The notes under the pieces were generated by a model. The model had not been told where the DNA came from. It saw only the letters and a list, made by a program, of their open reading frames with translations, and ran no database searches. Source: a virus. From it: a stretch of 64,000 bases of DNA. A program made the position numbers and the translations under genes. The stretch is taken from the IMG/VR virus record IMGVR_UViG_3300037261_000082, positions 1 through 64,000 of that record, one strand, 5' to 3'. This document shows positions 7,605 through 15,260 of this stretch, piece by piece (position 1 is the stretch's first letter; each line of letters opens with the position of its first letter).

Positions 7605-8531
7605 ATGGCGATCAACGTCGCAGCCATCCGTGACCTTCTTCTGCCTGGCCTCCGGGGTGTCACGGGCGAATATAAGCAGTGGCCAGCTATCTGGCCAAAA
7701 CTCTTCGACCAGGGCAAGTCAGAAATGGCCCAGGAGCGCACCGCTAGTATGCGCTTCCTGCCACTGGCTCAACTGAAAACCGATGGTGGTCAGACCGCCT
7801 TCGACAACAACTCCGGTGAAGCCTTCGTCTATAACCAGTTGCATACTGGTATTGGCCTGGGCTATGGTATCACCCGTAATACGATTGCCGACAACCTGTA
7901 CAAGGCTCAGTTCCGGCCATCCAATCTTGGCCTGCAACGCAGCTTTGCCCAGACGAAGGAGATCTACGCGGCGGCAGTGTTCAACTCGGCTACCACTTAT
8001 GACACGACAGTGGGTGGTGATGGAGTTGCCCTGCTTAGCGCATCGCATCCCCTCCCGGCTGGTGGCTCTGGCCCGGCGACCTGGGCCAATACCCCCGGTA
8101 CGCAAGTGGACCTTAACGAGTCGTCTCTGCTTAACGGCATGATTAGCATCAAGACTGGCATGTACGACAATGCTGGGCTGCGCATGATGGCCACGGGCAA
8201 GACCCTCGTAATCCACCCGAACAACGAGCCTGTTGCGCTCCGGCTCCTGCGTGCTGAGTTGCGTCCGGGCACCGCGATGAACGACCCGAACGTGATCCCC
8301 ACCGTAGCGGGCGGCGTAACGGACTACGTCGAGGACGTGTTCTTTACCTCAGCCTTCCCCTGGTACATCAAGACCGACCAGCCCGGCATGCTCTATCTTG
8401 AACGTGAACCGTTTGAGATTGATATGCAGGTGGACTTCACCACGGACAACCTGTTGGTGAAGGCGTGGGAGAGGTACTCCTTCAATTATAACGATCCCAG
8501 GGCTTTATGGGGATCCTCACCGACCTCATAA
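7605..8531 (+). CDS. Major capsid protein
   Basis: Protein of 308 residues. Its size, its position after scaffold and auxiliary capsid genes, and its sequence pattern fit an HK97-fold major capsid subunit of the Mu gpT-like type. The N-terminal part has 'LPGLRGVTGEYKQWPAIW'. A central part reads like the A-domain ('GKTLVIHPNNEP', 'LRLLRAELRPG'), and the end 'KAWERYSFNYNDPRALWGS' is typical of a capsid C-terminus. It assembles the head shell around the DNA. The neat block of codons and the strong AGGAG site suggest high expression. Confidence 0.86.
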   Translation: MAINVAAIRDLLLPGLRGVTGEYKQWPAIWPKLFDQGKSEMAQERTASMRFLPLAQLKTDGGQTAFDNNSGEAFVYNQLHTGIGLGYGITRNTIADNLYKAQFRPSNLGLQRSFAQTKEIYAAAVFNSATTYDTTVGGDGVALLSASHPLPAGGSGPATWANTPGTQVDLNESSLLNGMISIKTGMYDNAGLRMMATGKTLVIHPNNEPVALRLLRAELRPGTAMNDPNVIPTVAGGVTDYVEDVFFTSAFPWYIKTDQPGMLYLEREPFEIDMQVDFTTDNLLVKAWERYSFNYNDPRALWGSSPTS

Positions 8532-8533
8532 CA

Positions 8534-8590
8534 CTCCTAGTCTTTCATCTTAGAGTATGTTATAGTTACTAGGATGAAAGATCTAAGGAG
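8534..8590 (+). promoter_or_regulatory. Hairpin sequestering the ribosome-binding site of the endonuclease gene
   Basis: Inverted repeat between the capsid gene and the HNH/endonuclease VII gene. TCTTTCATC (8541-8549) pairs perfectly with GATGAAAGA (8573-8581). CTCCTAG (8534-8540) extends the stem with TCTAAGGAG (8582-8590) through two single-base bulges. The outer 3' arm is the AAGGAG ribosome-binding site for the ATG at 8600. Transcripts reading through from the capsid gene would hide the site. The 23-nt loop contains TATGTTATAG, a -10-like sequence. Confidence 0.6.
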
Positions 8591-8599
8591 AAGGAATTG

Positions 8600-9727
8600 A
8601 TGGAACAAGAAGTTGCAAGTCCGAAAAAGAAGCAGTCGCCGACCAACGTTCGGTCCGCTGAAGTGTTGGCGATTGCTCACTCACGTGTTCTTGAGTTGTT
8701 TACTTACGCTCCCCAAAGTGGCAAACTTCTGTGGAAGATAAAAATTGCGCGTAAGGTTGTGCCCGGAACTGTAGCAGGACAGCAGAATTCTGACGGGTAC
8801 TGGTACGTTGGGTTTGACGGCAAACGGTTGCCCCTACACCATGTGATTTGGTTCTATCATTATGGTTCTTGGCCTACTGAGTACCTTGGCTTTAAGAATG
8901 GTAATTACGACGATACCCATGTAGAAAATTTGAAGTTATTAACAGCTTCAGATAAGCAGAAAATTGAAGCCCTTCAACACTTTGGTTTGAGCGCCGAACA
9001 GAAAGCTATTAAGTACAATCCTAAGCATAAGTACTGGCGTGTTCGGTTTAAGGGTGTGAAGCTTGGCAAGTTTTACACCTATGAGGCTGCGAAAGAGGTT
9101 TATGATAAAGCTCTTAGTGGGGAACTTGACTTAGCTCATCAAGCTGAAGTCAATTCTAAGATGGCGCTTTTGCGGTTGCGTACAAGCTGGCGCATGGTGC
9201 TTAAAGCTGGACCGCATGGTTGGAAATCTTTTGCACATTTTGTTGAGACGGTTAAGGACCGTCCCGGTAAGCTTACTAAGCTCCGTCCTAAGGATTTGAA
9301 TACTCTCATTGGGCCTAATAACTTTGAGTGGGAAACTTTAACTGTTGATGAAGCCAAGGCTCGCTACCAAAGTCAAAGTACGGAAGCTTACGAAGCTTCC
9401 CGTGTTAATTGGGTAAGCCGTAAGTTTGGTGTTTCTACTGAATGGTACGATGACACGCTTAAAGCACAAGGTGGTGTTTGCGCTATTTGTGCCAAACCAG
9501 AAACTGCTGTTCGGTTAGGAAAACTTCTTCCTCTTAGTGTAGATCATGATCACGTAACCGGGAAGGTTCGAGGCCTCCTTTGTACCTCTTGTAACATCGG
9601 AATTGGTGCTTTACAGGATGATCCTACTATTATGCGTACTGCTACTAATTATGTTGAACGCTGGCGTGCAGAACATGTAGCACCTTTGCCCGAAAATGTT
9701 GTTTCTCTTAAAGACCATAAAGCTTAG
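8600..9727 (+). CDS. HNH / endonuclease VII fusion homing endonuclease
   Basis: Protein of 375 residues. An N-terminal HNH_3-like region (about 30-125) has 'GYWYVGFDGKRLPLHHVIW', but its second half is degenerate ('GFKNGNYDDTHVENL'). An AP2-like 'WRVRFKGVKLGKFYTYEAA' segment follows (about 145-170). The C-terminus (about 290-345) is a recombination endonuclease VII domain: CAIC zinc pair, 'VDHDHVTGKVRGLLC', CTSC pair and 'LQDD'. Endonuclease VII enzymes nick branched or specific DNA. Free-standing genes of this kind spread by cutting phages that lack them. It is wedged between capsid and beta-helix genes. ATG at 8600 is preferred to TTG at 8597. Confidence 0.85.
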   Translation: MEQEVASPKKKQSPTNVRSAEVLAIAHSRVLELFTYAPQSGKLLWKIKIARKVVPGTVAGQQNSDGYWYVGFDGKRLPLHHVIWFYHYGSWPTEYLGFKNGNYDDTHVENLKLLTASDKQKIEALQHFGLSAEQKAIKYNPKHKYWRVRFKGVKLGKFYTYEAAKEVYDKALSGELDLAHQAEVNSKMALLRLRTSWRMVLKAGPHGWKSFAHFVETVKDRPGKLTKLRPKDLNTLIGPNNFEWETLTVDEAKARYQSQSTEAYEASRVNWVSRKFGVSTEWYDDTLKAQGGVCAICAKPETAVRLGKLLPLSVDHDHVTGKVRGLLCTSCNIGIGALQDDPTIMRTATNYVERWRAEHVAPLPENVVSLKDHKA

Positions 9728-9786
9728 CCTGGCTTGACCGGCGTAAAGCATCAACGCACTGCTCCTCCTCGCGTGTTGCTCAAACT

Positions 9787-9819
9787 CCCAGAGGGACTAA
9801 TCCTCCTTCTGGGTCTTTT
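9787..9819 (+). terminator. Rho-independent terminator
   Basis: CCCAGA (9787-9792) pairs with TCTGGG (9808-9813). The stem continues inward through GG/CC pairs with a one-base bulge, and TCTTTT follows. It lies after the endonuclease gene and would end the capsid transcript. Confidence 0.65.
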
Positions 9820-9868
9820 CCCGAGGACTAGCGACGGGTAGCTCGCTGTCTAACAAAGGATCACGTAG

Positions 9869-10840
9869 ATGACTACGCCCGGTTTTAACAACCCCGCATA
9901 TCTAGTTGGTCAATTCGGAATGCCGTTGTATGGCATTTCCGGATTGCCGCCGTTTACTGGTAACTACTTCTGGGTCGACGAGACCAACGGGAGTGATGGT
10001 AATACGGGTGGTCCTACTGACGCCTTCAAGACGCTGACCCAGGCGCTGTCCCGGTGTACGTCCGGTAATAGCGACGTCATTTTCATGACCGGCTCAGTGC
10101 ATACTGCGACAACTATCGCTTGGAACCTGAACAAGACCCATCTTATTGGTCTGTCACCGCCGTCTCAGAATAGCCGGGCGCGTATCGCAATTACGAATAC
10201 GGCCTCGACGACAGCGGTTACTCCGTTGGTCAATGTCACGGCATCAGGCTGCATCTTTCAGAACATCGAAGTGTTCAACGGGGTCAACGCTAACTCGGCT
10301 CAGGTTGCCTGGCTAGAAGCGGGTGGCCAGAACTTCTACCAGAACTGCAATTTCATTGGCACAGGCCATCTTACTGCCGCTGCGCATGCCGGTAATCGGG
10401 CACTCTCTGTTGCCAGTGATGAGAACTTGTTCAAGGAATGCACGATTGGTGGTGACACCATTTTGCGGGCCACGGGTAATAATGCTACGATGGACACTAT
10501 TGTCAATCCAACCAGTGGTTTGGGCGCGGCGCGCAACATCTTCCGAGATTGTGCCTTCCAGGCTTGGACGAGCAATGCTGCCGACCTTCATGTGCTGGTT
10601 GCGGCTGGCACTATCGACAGGTATCTCCTGTTCCATCGCTGCACCTTCCTGAATGCAATCAACTCAACGGGTACGGCTATGACCGTAGGCTTCACAGTCA
10701 ATGCCTCTGCGGGCGGTTCTGTGCTGCTGCAAGAGTGTGCCTCTGTTGGGGCTACCGTTTATGCCACGACTGGGCCTATCTATGTACAAGGTTCTGTGCC
10801 AACTGGTGCGACCTCTGGTCTTGCGGTTGCGGCTACCTAA
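9869..10840 (+). CDS. Right-handed beta-helix virion protein
   Basis: Protein of 323 residues with the features of a pectate-lyase-like parallel beta-helix. The N-terminal 'YFWVDETNGSDGNTGGPTDAFKTLTQAL' region is the usual cap before a helix, followed by repeated short strands with Asn, Cys and Phe ladders ('CIFQNIEVFNG', 'FYQNCNFIG', 'LFKECTIGG', 'IFRDCAFQA'). Such proteins serve as phage tailspikes or head fibres. It begins a new transcription segment just after a terminator and lies in the head/neck region, so a head-fibre or decoration role is as likely as a tailspike. No catalytic residues could be assigned. Confidence 0.75.
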   Translation: MTTPGFNNPAYLVGQFGMPLYGISGLPPFTGNYFWVDETNGSDGNTGGPTDAFKTLTQALSRCTSGNSDVIFMTGSVHTATTIAWNLNKTHLIGLSPPSQNSRARIAITNTASTTAVTPLVNVTASGCIFQNIEVFNGVNANSAQVAWLEAGGQNFYQNCNFIGTGHLTAAAHAGNRALSVASDENLFKECTIGGDTILRATGNNATMDTIVNPTSGLGAARNIFRDCAFQAWTSNAADLHVLVAAGTIDRYLLFHRCTFLNAINSTGTAMTVGFTVNASAGGSVLLQECASVGATVYATTGPIYVQGSVPTGATSGLAVAAT

Positions 10841-10852
10841 CCAATAACCTGA

Positions 10853-10877
10853 TCGTAAGCAGGTAACCTTCTTACGA
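10853..10877. other. Stem-loop between structural genes
   Basis: TCGTAAG (10853-10859) pairs with CTTACGA (10871-10877), and the loop can pair further as AGGT/ACCT. No T-run follows, so it is more likely an mRNA-processing or stabilising hairpin than a terminator. Confidence 0.35.
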
Positions 10878-10917
10878 CCGAGCCCACGGATCCGGGTCAC
10901 TACGAAGGAATTCTGTC

Positions 10918-11289
10918 ATGTCTCGTTCCCGTCATATGAAGCGCGCCAAGGGTGGTGCTACTGTTTACGCTGGTGAAGGTTCTAACGTGCTCAAGGAAGC
11001 CGAAGAGCGCAAGCGTGGTGGCAAGGTTCACGGCGAAGGCGAAAAAGGCAAAGAACGTGGCGATCGTCGTAAGCGTGGGGGCAAGGTTGAGCGCAAAGAA
11101 CACGAGCGCAAGCATGGCGGTAAAGTTGAGCATGAGAAGGAAGAGCACGAACGTAAGGCTGGCGGTGCTGTTTCCCCAGGCCGCAAGCGCGGCGGCGGTA
11201 TTGGGGCGAACTTGACCCCACTTAGCACGGCTGCCCGTATCAAGGAAGTCACCAAGGGTGAGTCTTCCGAGGACGAAGGCAAGCACTAG
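10918..11289 (+). CDS. KRGG-repeat protein (highly charged, virion region)
   Basis: Protein of 123 residues made almost wholly of Lys, Arg, Glu, His and Gly. It contains a loosely tandem motif: KRAKGGA, KRGGKVHG, KRGGKVER, KHGGKVEH, KAGGAVS and KRGGGIG, spaced 12-20 residues apart, and a short non-repetitive C-terminus. AAGGAA precedes the ATG. It is probably disordered. The same motif occurs in at least five other proteins here. Its position among head/neck genes suggests a virion or assembly protein; DNA binding is possible from the charge. The function is unknown. Confidence 0.72.
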   Translation: MSRSRHMKRAKGGATVYAGEGSNVLKEAEERKRGGKVHGEGEKGKERGDRRKRGGKVERKEHERKHGGKVEHEKEEHERKAGGAVSPGRKRGGGIGANLTPLSTAARIKEVTKGESSEDEGKH

Positions 11290-11308
11290 CCTTTAGGAGG
11301 CTCTCCTA

Positions 11309-11554
11309 GTGGCTAAGCTGAGCACCAAAGCCCGTAAGAAGCTGCCAGGTAAGTCATTTGCTGGGCCGGGCCGCTCATACCCCATAGAAGATGCAGCCCA
11401 TGCCAGGAACGCTCTGGCAAGGGCTGCACAGCATGCCAGCCCCGAACTAGCCGCTACGATCAAGGCCAAGGTCCGCCGCCGTTACCCCGGCATAAAGGTC
11501 GAGGGCGAACCCAGCAAGCCCCGTGCTGACCGCCCCAAGCGTAAGAAGGACTGA
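11309..11554 (+). CDS. Small conserved basic protein (DUF6582-like pattern)
   Basis: Protein of 81 residues matching a pattern I recall in phage and bacterial proteins: 'KLSTKARKKLPGKSFAGPGR', then 'SYPIEDAAHARNALARAAQH', and 'KVRRRYPGI'. The GTG start follows TTAGGAGG at good spacing. The family is usually annotated as a domain of unknown function beside head genes. The C-terminal tail is a basic Pro/Lys/Arg run. Confidence 0.76.
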   Translation: MAKLSTKARKKLPGKSFAGPGRSYPIEDAAHARNALARAAQHASPELAATIKAKVRRRYPGIKVEGEPSKPRADRPKRKKD

Positions 11555-11559
11555 GTTTT

Positions 11560-12216
11560 ATGCGGCCAATTGTTGTCAAGGTCGGCCCTCTAGCCGCTGC
11601 CTCACCCAATAACATTGTTACGGTACAGGCCACTCCAGCGGTTGGAGCCATTCTTCCGTTGACTGCAGGAGCCGCTGCTGGCACTATCCCAGACACAGCA
11701 CGCCGTGTCCTAATAACGTCAACTGGCAACGATAGTGGCACTACAATTACTGTTTCCGGAACAGACTGGAACAATTCGCTAATAAGCGAAAATGTTACAG
11801 GTATAAATACAACTGCGTACACGGTATACGATTACAAGACGGTTACCAGTATTGTAATTCTTTCGGCTGCCGGTGCTAACACCGTTGGCAATATTACTGT
11901 TGGTACGAACGGAGTAGCGTCAAGTCGTCCAGTTTTCCTTGATACTTTTGCTATGCCGCAGACGTCAATCCAGGTCTCGGTGTCAGGAACAATCAACTAC
12001 ACGGTTCGGCAGACACTGGACAATCCAAACTCGCCAAACAATCCTGTTCTTTATTCTGCAGTTACCTGGTTGAACCACCCCGATAGCAACCTTGTTGCAG
12101 CTGCAGGGAATGTGCAGGGGAATTATGCTTATGTGCCTTCAATGGTACAACTTTTGATCAATTCAAATACTAACCCCGCCTACGCTACCATGACGCTTAT
12201 TCAAGCGGATGCCTAA
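11560..12216 (+). CDS. Beta-rich virion protein
   Basis: Protein of 218 residues, rich in Thr, Val, Asn and Ala, with alternating beta-strand character throughout and no membrane segment. It resembles neck or head-tail joining proteins in general style but no family is recognised. Its TAATG end overlaps the small repeat protein that follows. AAGGA inside the previous gene's end serves its ATG. Confidence 0.68.
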   Translation: MRPIVVKVGPLAAASPNNIVTVQATPAVGAILPLTAGAAAGTIPDTARRVLITSTGNDSGTTITVSGTDWNNSLISENVTGINTTAYTVYDYKTVTSIVILSAAGANTVGNITVGTNGVASSRPVFLDTFAMPQTSIQVSVSGTINYTVRQTLDNPNSPNNPVLYSAVTWLNHPDSNLVAAAGNVQGNYAYVPSMVQLLINSNTNPAYATMTLIQADA

Positions 12217-12428
12217 TGCCGGGCTTAATTGAAGACACCACTGGTCTTTACTATGGGCAAGGACTTAGCTTTGAACCTAGCTTAGGTGGCGCTGGTTTAA
12301 CTAATACATCAACAATTGATACTGTTCTGTTTACGGGGGCAGGCAACCTAGTTGCAGCCACAAAACTTCTGGTAGCTGCAAGGGCTACTTTCGGGGGTAG
12401 TGGTTCTTTCTCCGTGCATGCTTCCTAA
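12216..12428 (+). CDS. Small F-x-G-x-G repeat protein
   Basis: Protein of 70 residues. The C-terminal half has two units ('VLFTGAGNLVAATKLLVAA', 'ATFGGSGSFSVHAS') of the same 20-21-residue repeat that fills the C-terminus of the protein at 20010 and the protein at 21891. The start overlaps the preceding stop (TAATG). It may be a small subunit carrying the same beta module as the fibre proteins. Confidence 0.66.
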   Translation: MPGLIEDTTGLYYGQGLSFEPSLGGAGLTNTSTIDTVLFTGAGNLVAATKLLVAARATFGGSGSFSVHAS

Positions 12429-12437
12429 TAGGGTCTT

Positions 12438-13115
12438 ATGCCAACTTCCAATACTTTCTCCTTCAATCCTGCTATTGGAACTCTAACGCTCAATGCTTTT
12501 GCGCGTTGCGGTGTGCGACGTACTGAGCTTACCCCGCAGCACATGAGTGATGCATTTCTTGAGGCAAATTTTCTTCAAGGCGATTGGGCAGCGGATGGGA
12601 TCATCTGGTGGACTGTAGAGCGTGTAGATCAACCTTTGACGGCTGGTGCACCTACTTATGGGTTACCCACTAACACAATAACGATCTTAGATTTATATAT
12701 TACGGCAAATGGTCAAAACCGTTTGATTATGCCTTTCTCTCGTACGGACTATGCTAGTTTGGCTGAGCCATTACAGCAAGGGTTCCCAACTAGCTTTTGG
12801 TTTGACCGGGCACTGATACCTACTGTTACATTGTGGCCTGTGCCGGATAACAACACGACGTATTCAATGTCCTATTACGTTTATACCCAACCTGAAGATG
12901 CTTTGTTGCGGGCAGGCGGTCAGGCAGCTATTCCTTACTGGTGGTTAAATGCGTACGTGGCTGACCTATCCCATCGTCTTGCGCGGATTTATGCGCCTGC
13001 CCTAGAAGCTGCACGTAAAATGGATCGTGATGAAGCTTATCAACGGGCATGCAAACAAACTGAGCCGAGTCCACTTTTCGTAACGCCTGGACTTTCTGGC
13101 TATTTCAGAGCGTGA
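12438..13115 (+). CDS. Head-tail adaptor / neck protein
   Basis: Protein of 225 residues resembling gp4-type connector proteins of short-tailed phages. The N-terminal helices ('LTLNAFARCGV', 'EANFLQGDWAADGIIWW') are followed by beta strands with 'YGLPTNTITILDLYI' and the pattern 'PTSFWFDRALIPTVTLWPVP', then 'TYSMSYYVYTQPEDAL' and a C-terminal helical stretch. Such proteins join the portal to the tail. The gene follows head genes and precedes the sugar cassette. The assignment rests on recalled family patterns. Confidence 0.74.
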   Translation: MPTSNTFSFNPAIGTLTLNAFARCGVRRTELTPQHMSDAFLEANFLQGDWAADGIIWWTVERVDQPLTAGAPTYGLPTNTITILDLYITANGQNRLIMPFSRTDYASLAEPLQQGFPTSFWFDRALIPTVTLWPVPDNNTTYSMSYYVYTQPEDALLRAGGQAAIPYWWLNAYVADLSHRLARIYAPALEAARKMDRDEAYQRACKQTEPSPLFVTPGLSGYFRA

Positions 13116-13143
13116 GTTTTAAGCAAACTTCTGGCAAGCCTTT

Positions 13144-13172
13144 ATTTTGATGTTACCAAGGCGTATCAAAAT
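13144..13172. other. AT-rich inverted repeat
   Basis: ATTTTGAT (13144-13151) and ATCAAAAT (13165-13172) form a perfect 8-bp inverted repeat in the gap before the next gene. There is no following T-run. It could be an operator or mRNA hairpin at the upstream edge of the sugar cassette. Confidence 0.3.
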
Positions 13173-13193
13173 CAAAACCGTGGAGGAGTGTCT

Positions 13194-13427
13194 ATGTCTG
13201 AAGTTGAGCATGCTGTAAAAGTATTACCTATCGATAATGATCTTCAGCAAGAAGTTAAGAAACTGGAGGCTGAGGGTTGGGAGTTGATGCCTGGTATTCT
13301 GCCCGTGGCGGTCTACCACGTGGTTCGGATTAAGAACAAGCCCCAATTTGCTCAGGCTGCTGAAGGCAACATGGGTATTGACGACACCAAGGTAGGTATC
13401 CTTCGTGATGGCAAGTTGGTGAACTAG
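13194..13427 (+). CDS. Small hypothetical protein before the sugar cassette
   Basis: Protein of 77 residues. A helix followed by strands ('VKKLEAEGWELMPGILPVAVYHVVRIK') recalls the small DUF4177/DUF1737-type folds, but this is a weak resemblance. ATG at 13194 is chosen over GTG at 13188 because GGAGG (13182-13186) is then correctly spaced. It lies 2 nt before the glycosyltransferase gene and is probably co-translated with the cassette. Confidence 0.62.
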   Translation: MSEVEHAVKVLPIDNDLQQEVKKLEAEGWELMPGILPVAVYHVVRIKNKPQFAQAAEGNMGIDDTKVGILRDGKLVN

Positions 13428-13429
13428 CC

Positions 13430-14503
13430 GTGAGTATGGGGTGGGCTGCGATTTGTCGGCTGGGGGGTGTTGGTGATAATCTCATAGCAGCTTCAGTGCT
13501 GCGCCCGCTTAAACAACTTGGGTATAAGACAGAGGTAATTACTACCGAGAAGGAAACCCACACGGTCTTCCTTAACAACCCTTTCATTGATAAATTGTCA
13601 TTGAAGGGTGAGAAGGATATTCCTGGGGGTGCTGAATGGCAGAAGTGGTTTGCTGCTCGTGCCGGTGAGTACGAAGTCTTTGCCAATTTATCACATTCCT
13701 GTGAGTACCGTCACGCTTTATTTCCGGACTCAACTGCGTTCTGGTGGCCTTCAGAGTATCGCCGCAAGCTTTGCGCTGGGTCATACCTAGAAACTGTTCA
13801 TGATATTGTGGGTGTCCCGCATACGTTTGGGCCACTGTTCTTTCCTACCGAGGAAGAACAGGAACGTGCTGAACGTACCCGTGACGAACAAATAAAGGGT
13901 CGCTACATTGCCTGGGTAGTTTCTGGGTCACGCCTCGATAAAATTTACCCGTATGCGGCTATGGCTATCGGACGGCTTATTCGAGAGCTTAATGTTCCCG
14001 TGGTTATGATTGGGGTAGGAGCTAAGCAGTTTGAGATGGCTAAGCAGATGATGGAACATGTCAATCGTCAGAATGGCACGAAGGATATGCTTCATCTGGC
14101 GTTGTCTCCTGATAATGCTGATCCTGGTGGTAACCAGGATTGGCCCATTCGTCGTTCCCTTGCGCAGGCTATGGCAGCCGACTTGGTTATTACCCCTGAT
14201 ACGGGTGTGGCTTGGGCGGTAGCTATGGAGAACGTACCTAAGATGGTTATGGTCAGTCACGCCAGCGTTGAGAATATTACCAAGCATTGGGTCAACACAA
14301 TTACACTGCACGCGGACCCCAACAAGGTGCCTTGCTGGCCGTGCCACCGGTTACATAATGAGATTGCTACATGCGTGCCTAATAAGGATATGGGTCAGGC
14401 GGCGGCTTGCATTAGCGATATCTCAGTGCAGACTATCGTCGAGACTGCTGAGCGGCTTTGGAACAAGAATAATGTTATACCATTGAGAGAAGCGGCAGAG
14501 TAA
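13430..14503 (+). CDS. Glycosyltransferase family 9 (heptosyltransferase-like)
   Basis: Protein of 357 residues with the GT9/ADP-heptose:LPS heptosyltransferase layout. The N-terminal 'LGGVGDNLIAASVLRPLKQLG' matches the donor family's first Rossmann domain. A central 'IAWVVSGSRLDKIYP' follows, then 'ADLVITPDTGVAWAVAMENVPKMVM' matching the nucleotide-sugar-binding second domain, and a C-terminal 'CWPCHR' plus Cys cluster. These enzymes transfer heptose or related sugars to lipopolysaccharide core. Start GTG at 13430 or ATG at 13436. It is the first gene of a tightly packed sugar-processing cassette inside the virion genes. Confidence 0.83.
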   Translation: MSMGWAAICRLGGVGDNLIAASVLRPLKQLGYKTEVITTEKETHTVFLNNPFIDKLSLKGEKDIPGGAEWQKWFAARAGEYEVFANLSHSCEYRHALFPDSTAFWWPSEYRRKLCAGSYLETVHDIVGVPHTFGPLFFPTEEEQERAERTRDEQIKGRYIAWVVSGSRLDKIYPYAAMAIGRLIRELNVPVVMIGVGAKQFEMAKQMMEHVNRQNGTKDMLHLALSPDNADPGGNQDWPIRRSLAQAMAADLVITPDTGVAWAVAMENVPKMVMVSHASVENITKHWVNTITLHADPNKVPCWPCHRLHNEIATCVPNKDMGQAAACISDISVQTIVETAERLWNKNNVIPLREAAE

Positions 14504-14504
14504 G

Positions 14505-15260
14505 ATGTTAGCCAAGACTCCACCTATTGGTAGTTGTGCTCAGGACAGCATTTCAAGTATCAAACTTGAAATTGAGGACTGGCTTTACGCAGAAGTAGGT
14601 GGCGAAGTACAGAGTGGCCCATTTGAGGGAATGAAGCTTCCAAAGGAGAAAGCTTGGCGAGAGTCCTACCTGCCTCCTATGCTCTTGGGATGCTACGAGG
14701 AAGAACTTCATGGCGTACTTACTCAACAGATTGAACGACTGAAGAATTGGGAGCGTTTACCCAACGTAGTGGTTGTTGGTTGTGCAGAGGGTTATTACGC
14801 AGTGGGTCTTGCTCGAAGGTTACCAAAAGCTACTATCTATGCTCTGGATATTGATGCTATGGCGTTAGAAATAGCAGCAATAGCGGCTAAAGCCAACGGT
14901 GTCTCGCTGAAAATTGGTGCGCCGTTGAATGAAGTCTTTGCTGCTCCTAATCTTATTGTTATGGATTGCGAAGGGGCTGAGGTTGATTATCTAAACTTAG
15001 ATACTTTTCCTGCTTTGGCGGGTTCTTATATCATTCTTGAGGTACATAATCTACCAAACCAGAATACAGACGCTATAATTCTTGATCGGTTTCGAGGCAC
15101 TCATCGTATCGATATGATTATGGAAGGTCCGCGCAATCCTACCAATTATACGCAGCTTTGTGCCTTATCATCCACCTACCGTTGGATGGCGGTGTGTGAA
15201 GGTCGGCCTTGTCTTATGGCTTGGTACTCAATGACGCCCAGAGGGATGAGCGTCTCATGA
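14505..15260 (+). CDS. FkbM-like SAM-dependent methyltransferase
   Basis: Protein of 251 residues. The class I SAM-binding motif appears as 'VVVVGCAEGYYAVGLARRLP' with the acidic residue at the end of strand 2 ('IYALDIDAMAL'). The later 'VMDCEGAEVDYL' is the FkbM-type 'D-x-EGAE' motif. FkbM enzymes O-methylate sugars and polyketides. The ATG follows the previous stop by 1 nt, and its own stop overlaps the next ATG (ATGA), so it is part of the same translational unit. The substrate is unknown, probably a sugar. Confidence 0.8.
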   Translation: MLAKTPPIGSCAQDSISSIKLEIEDWLYAEVGGEVQSGPFEGMKLPKEKAWRESYLPPMLLGCYEEELHGVLTQQIERLKNWERLPNVVVVGCAEGYYAVGLARRLPKATIYALDIDAMALEIAAIAAKANGVSLKIGAPLNEVFAAPNLIVMDCEGAEVDYLNLDTFPALAGSYIILEVHNLPNQNTDAIILDRFRGTHRIDMIMEGPRNPTNYTQLCALSSTYRWMAVCEGRPCLMAWYSMTPRGMSVS

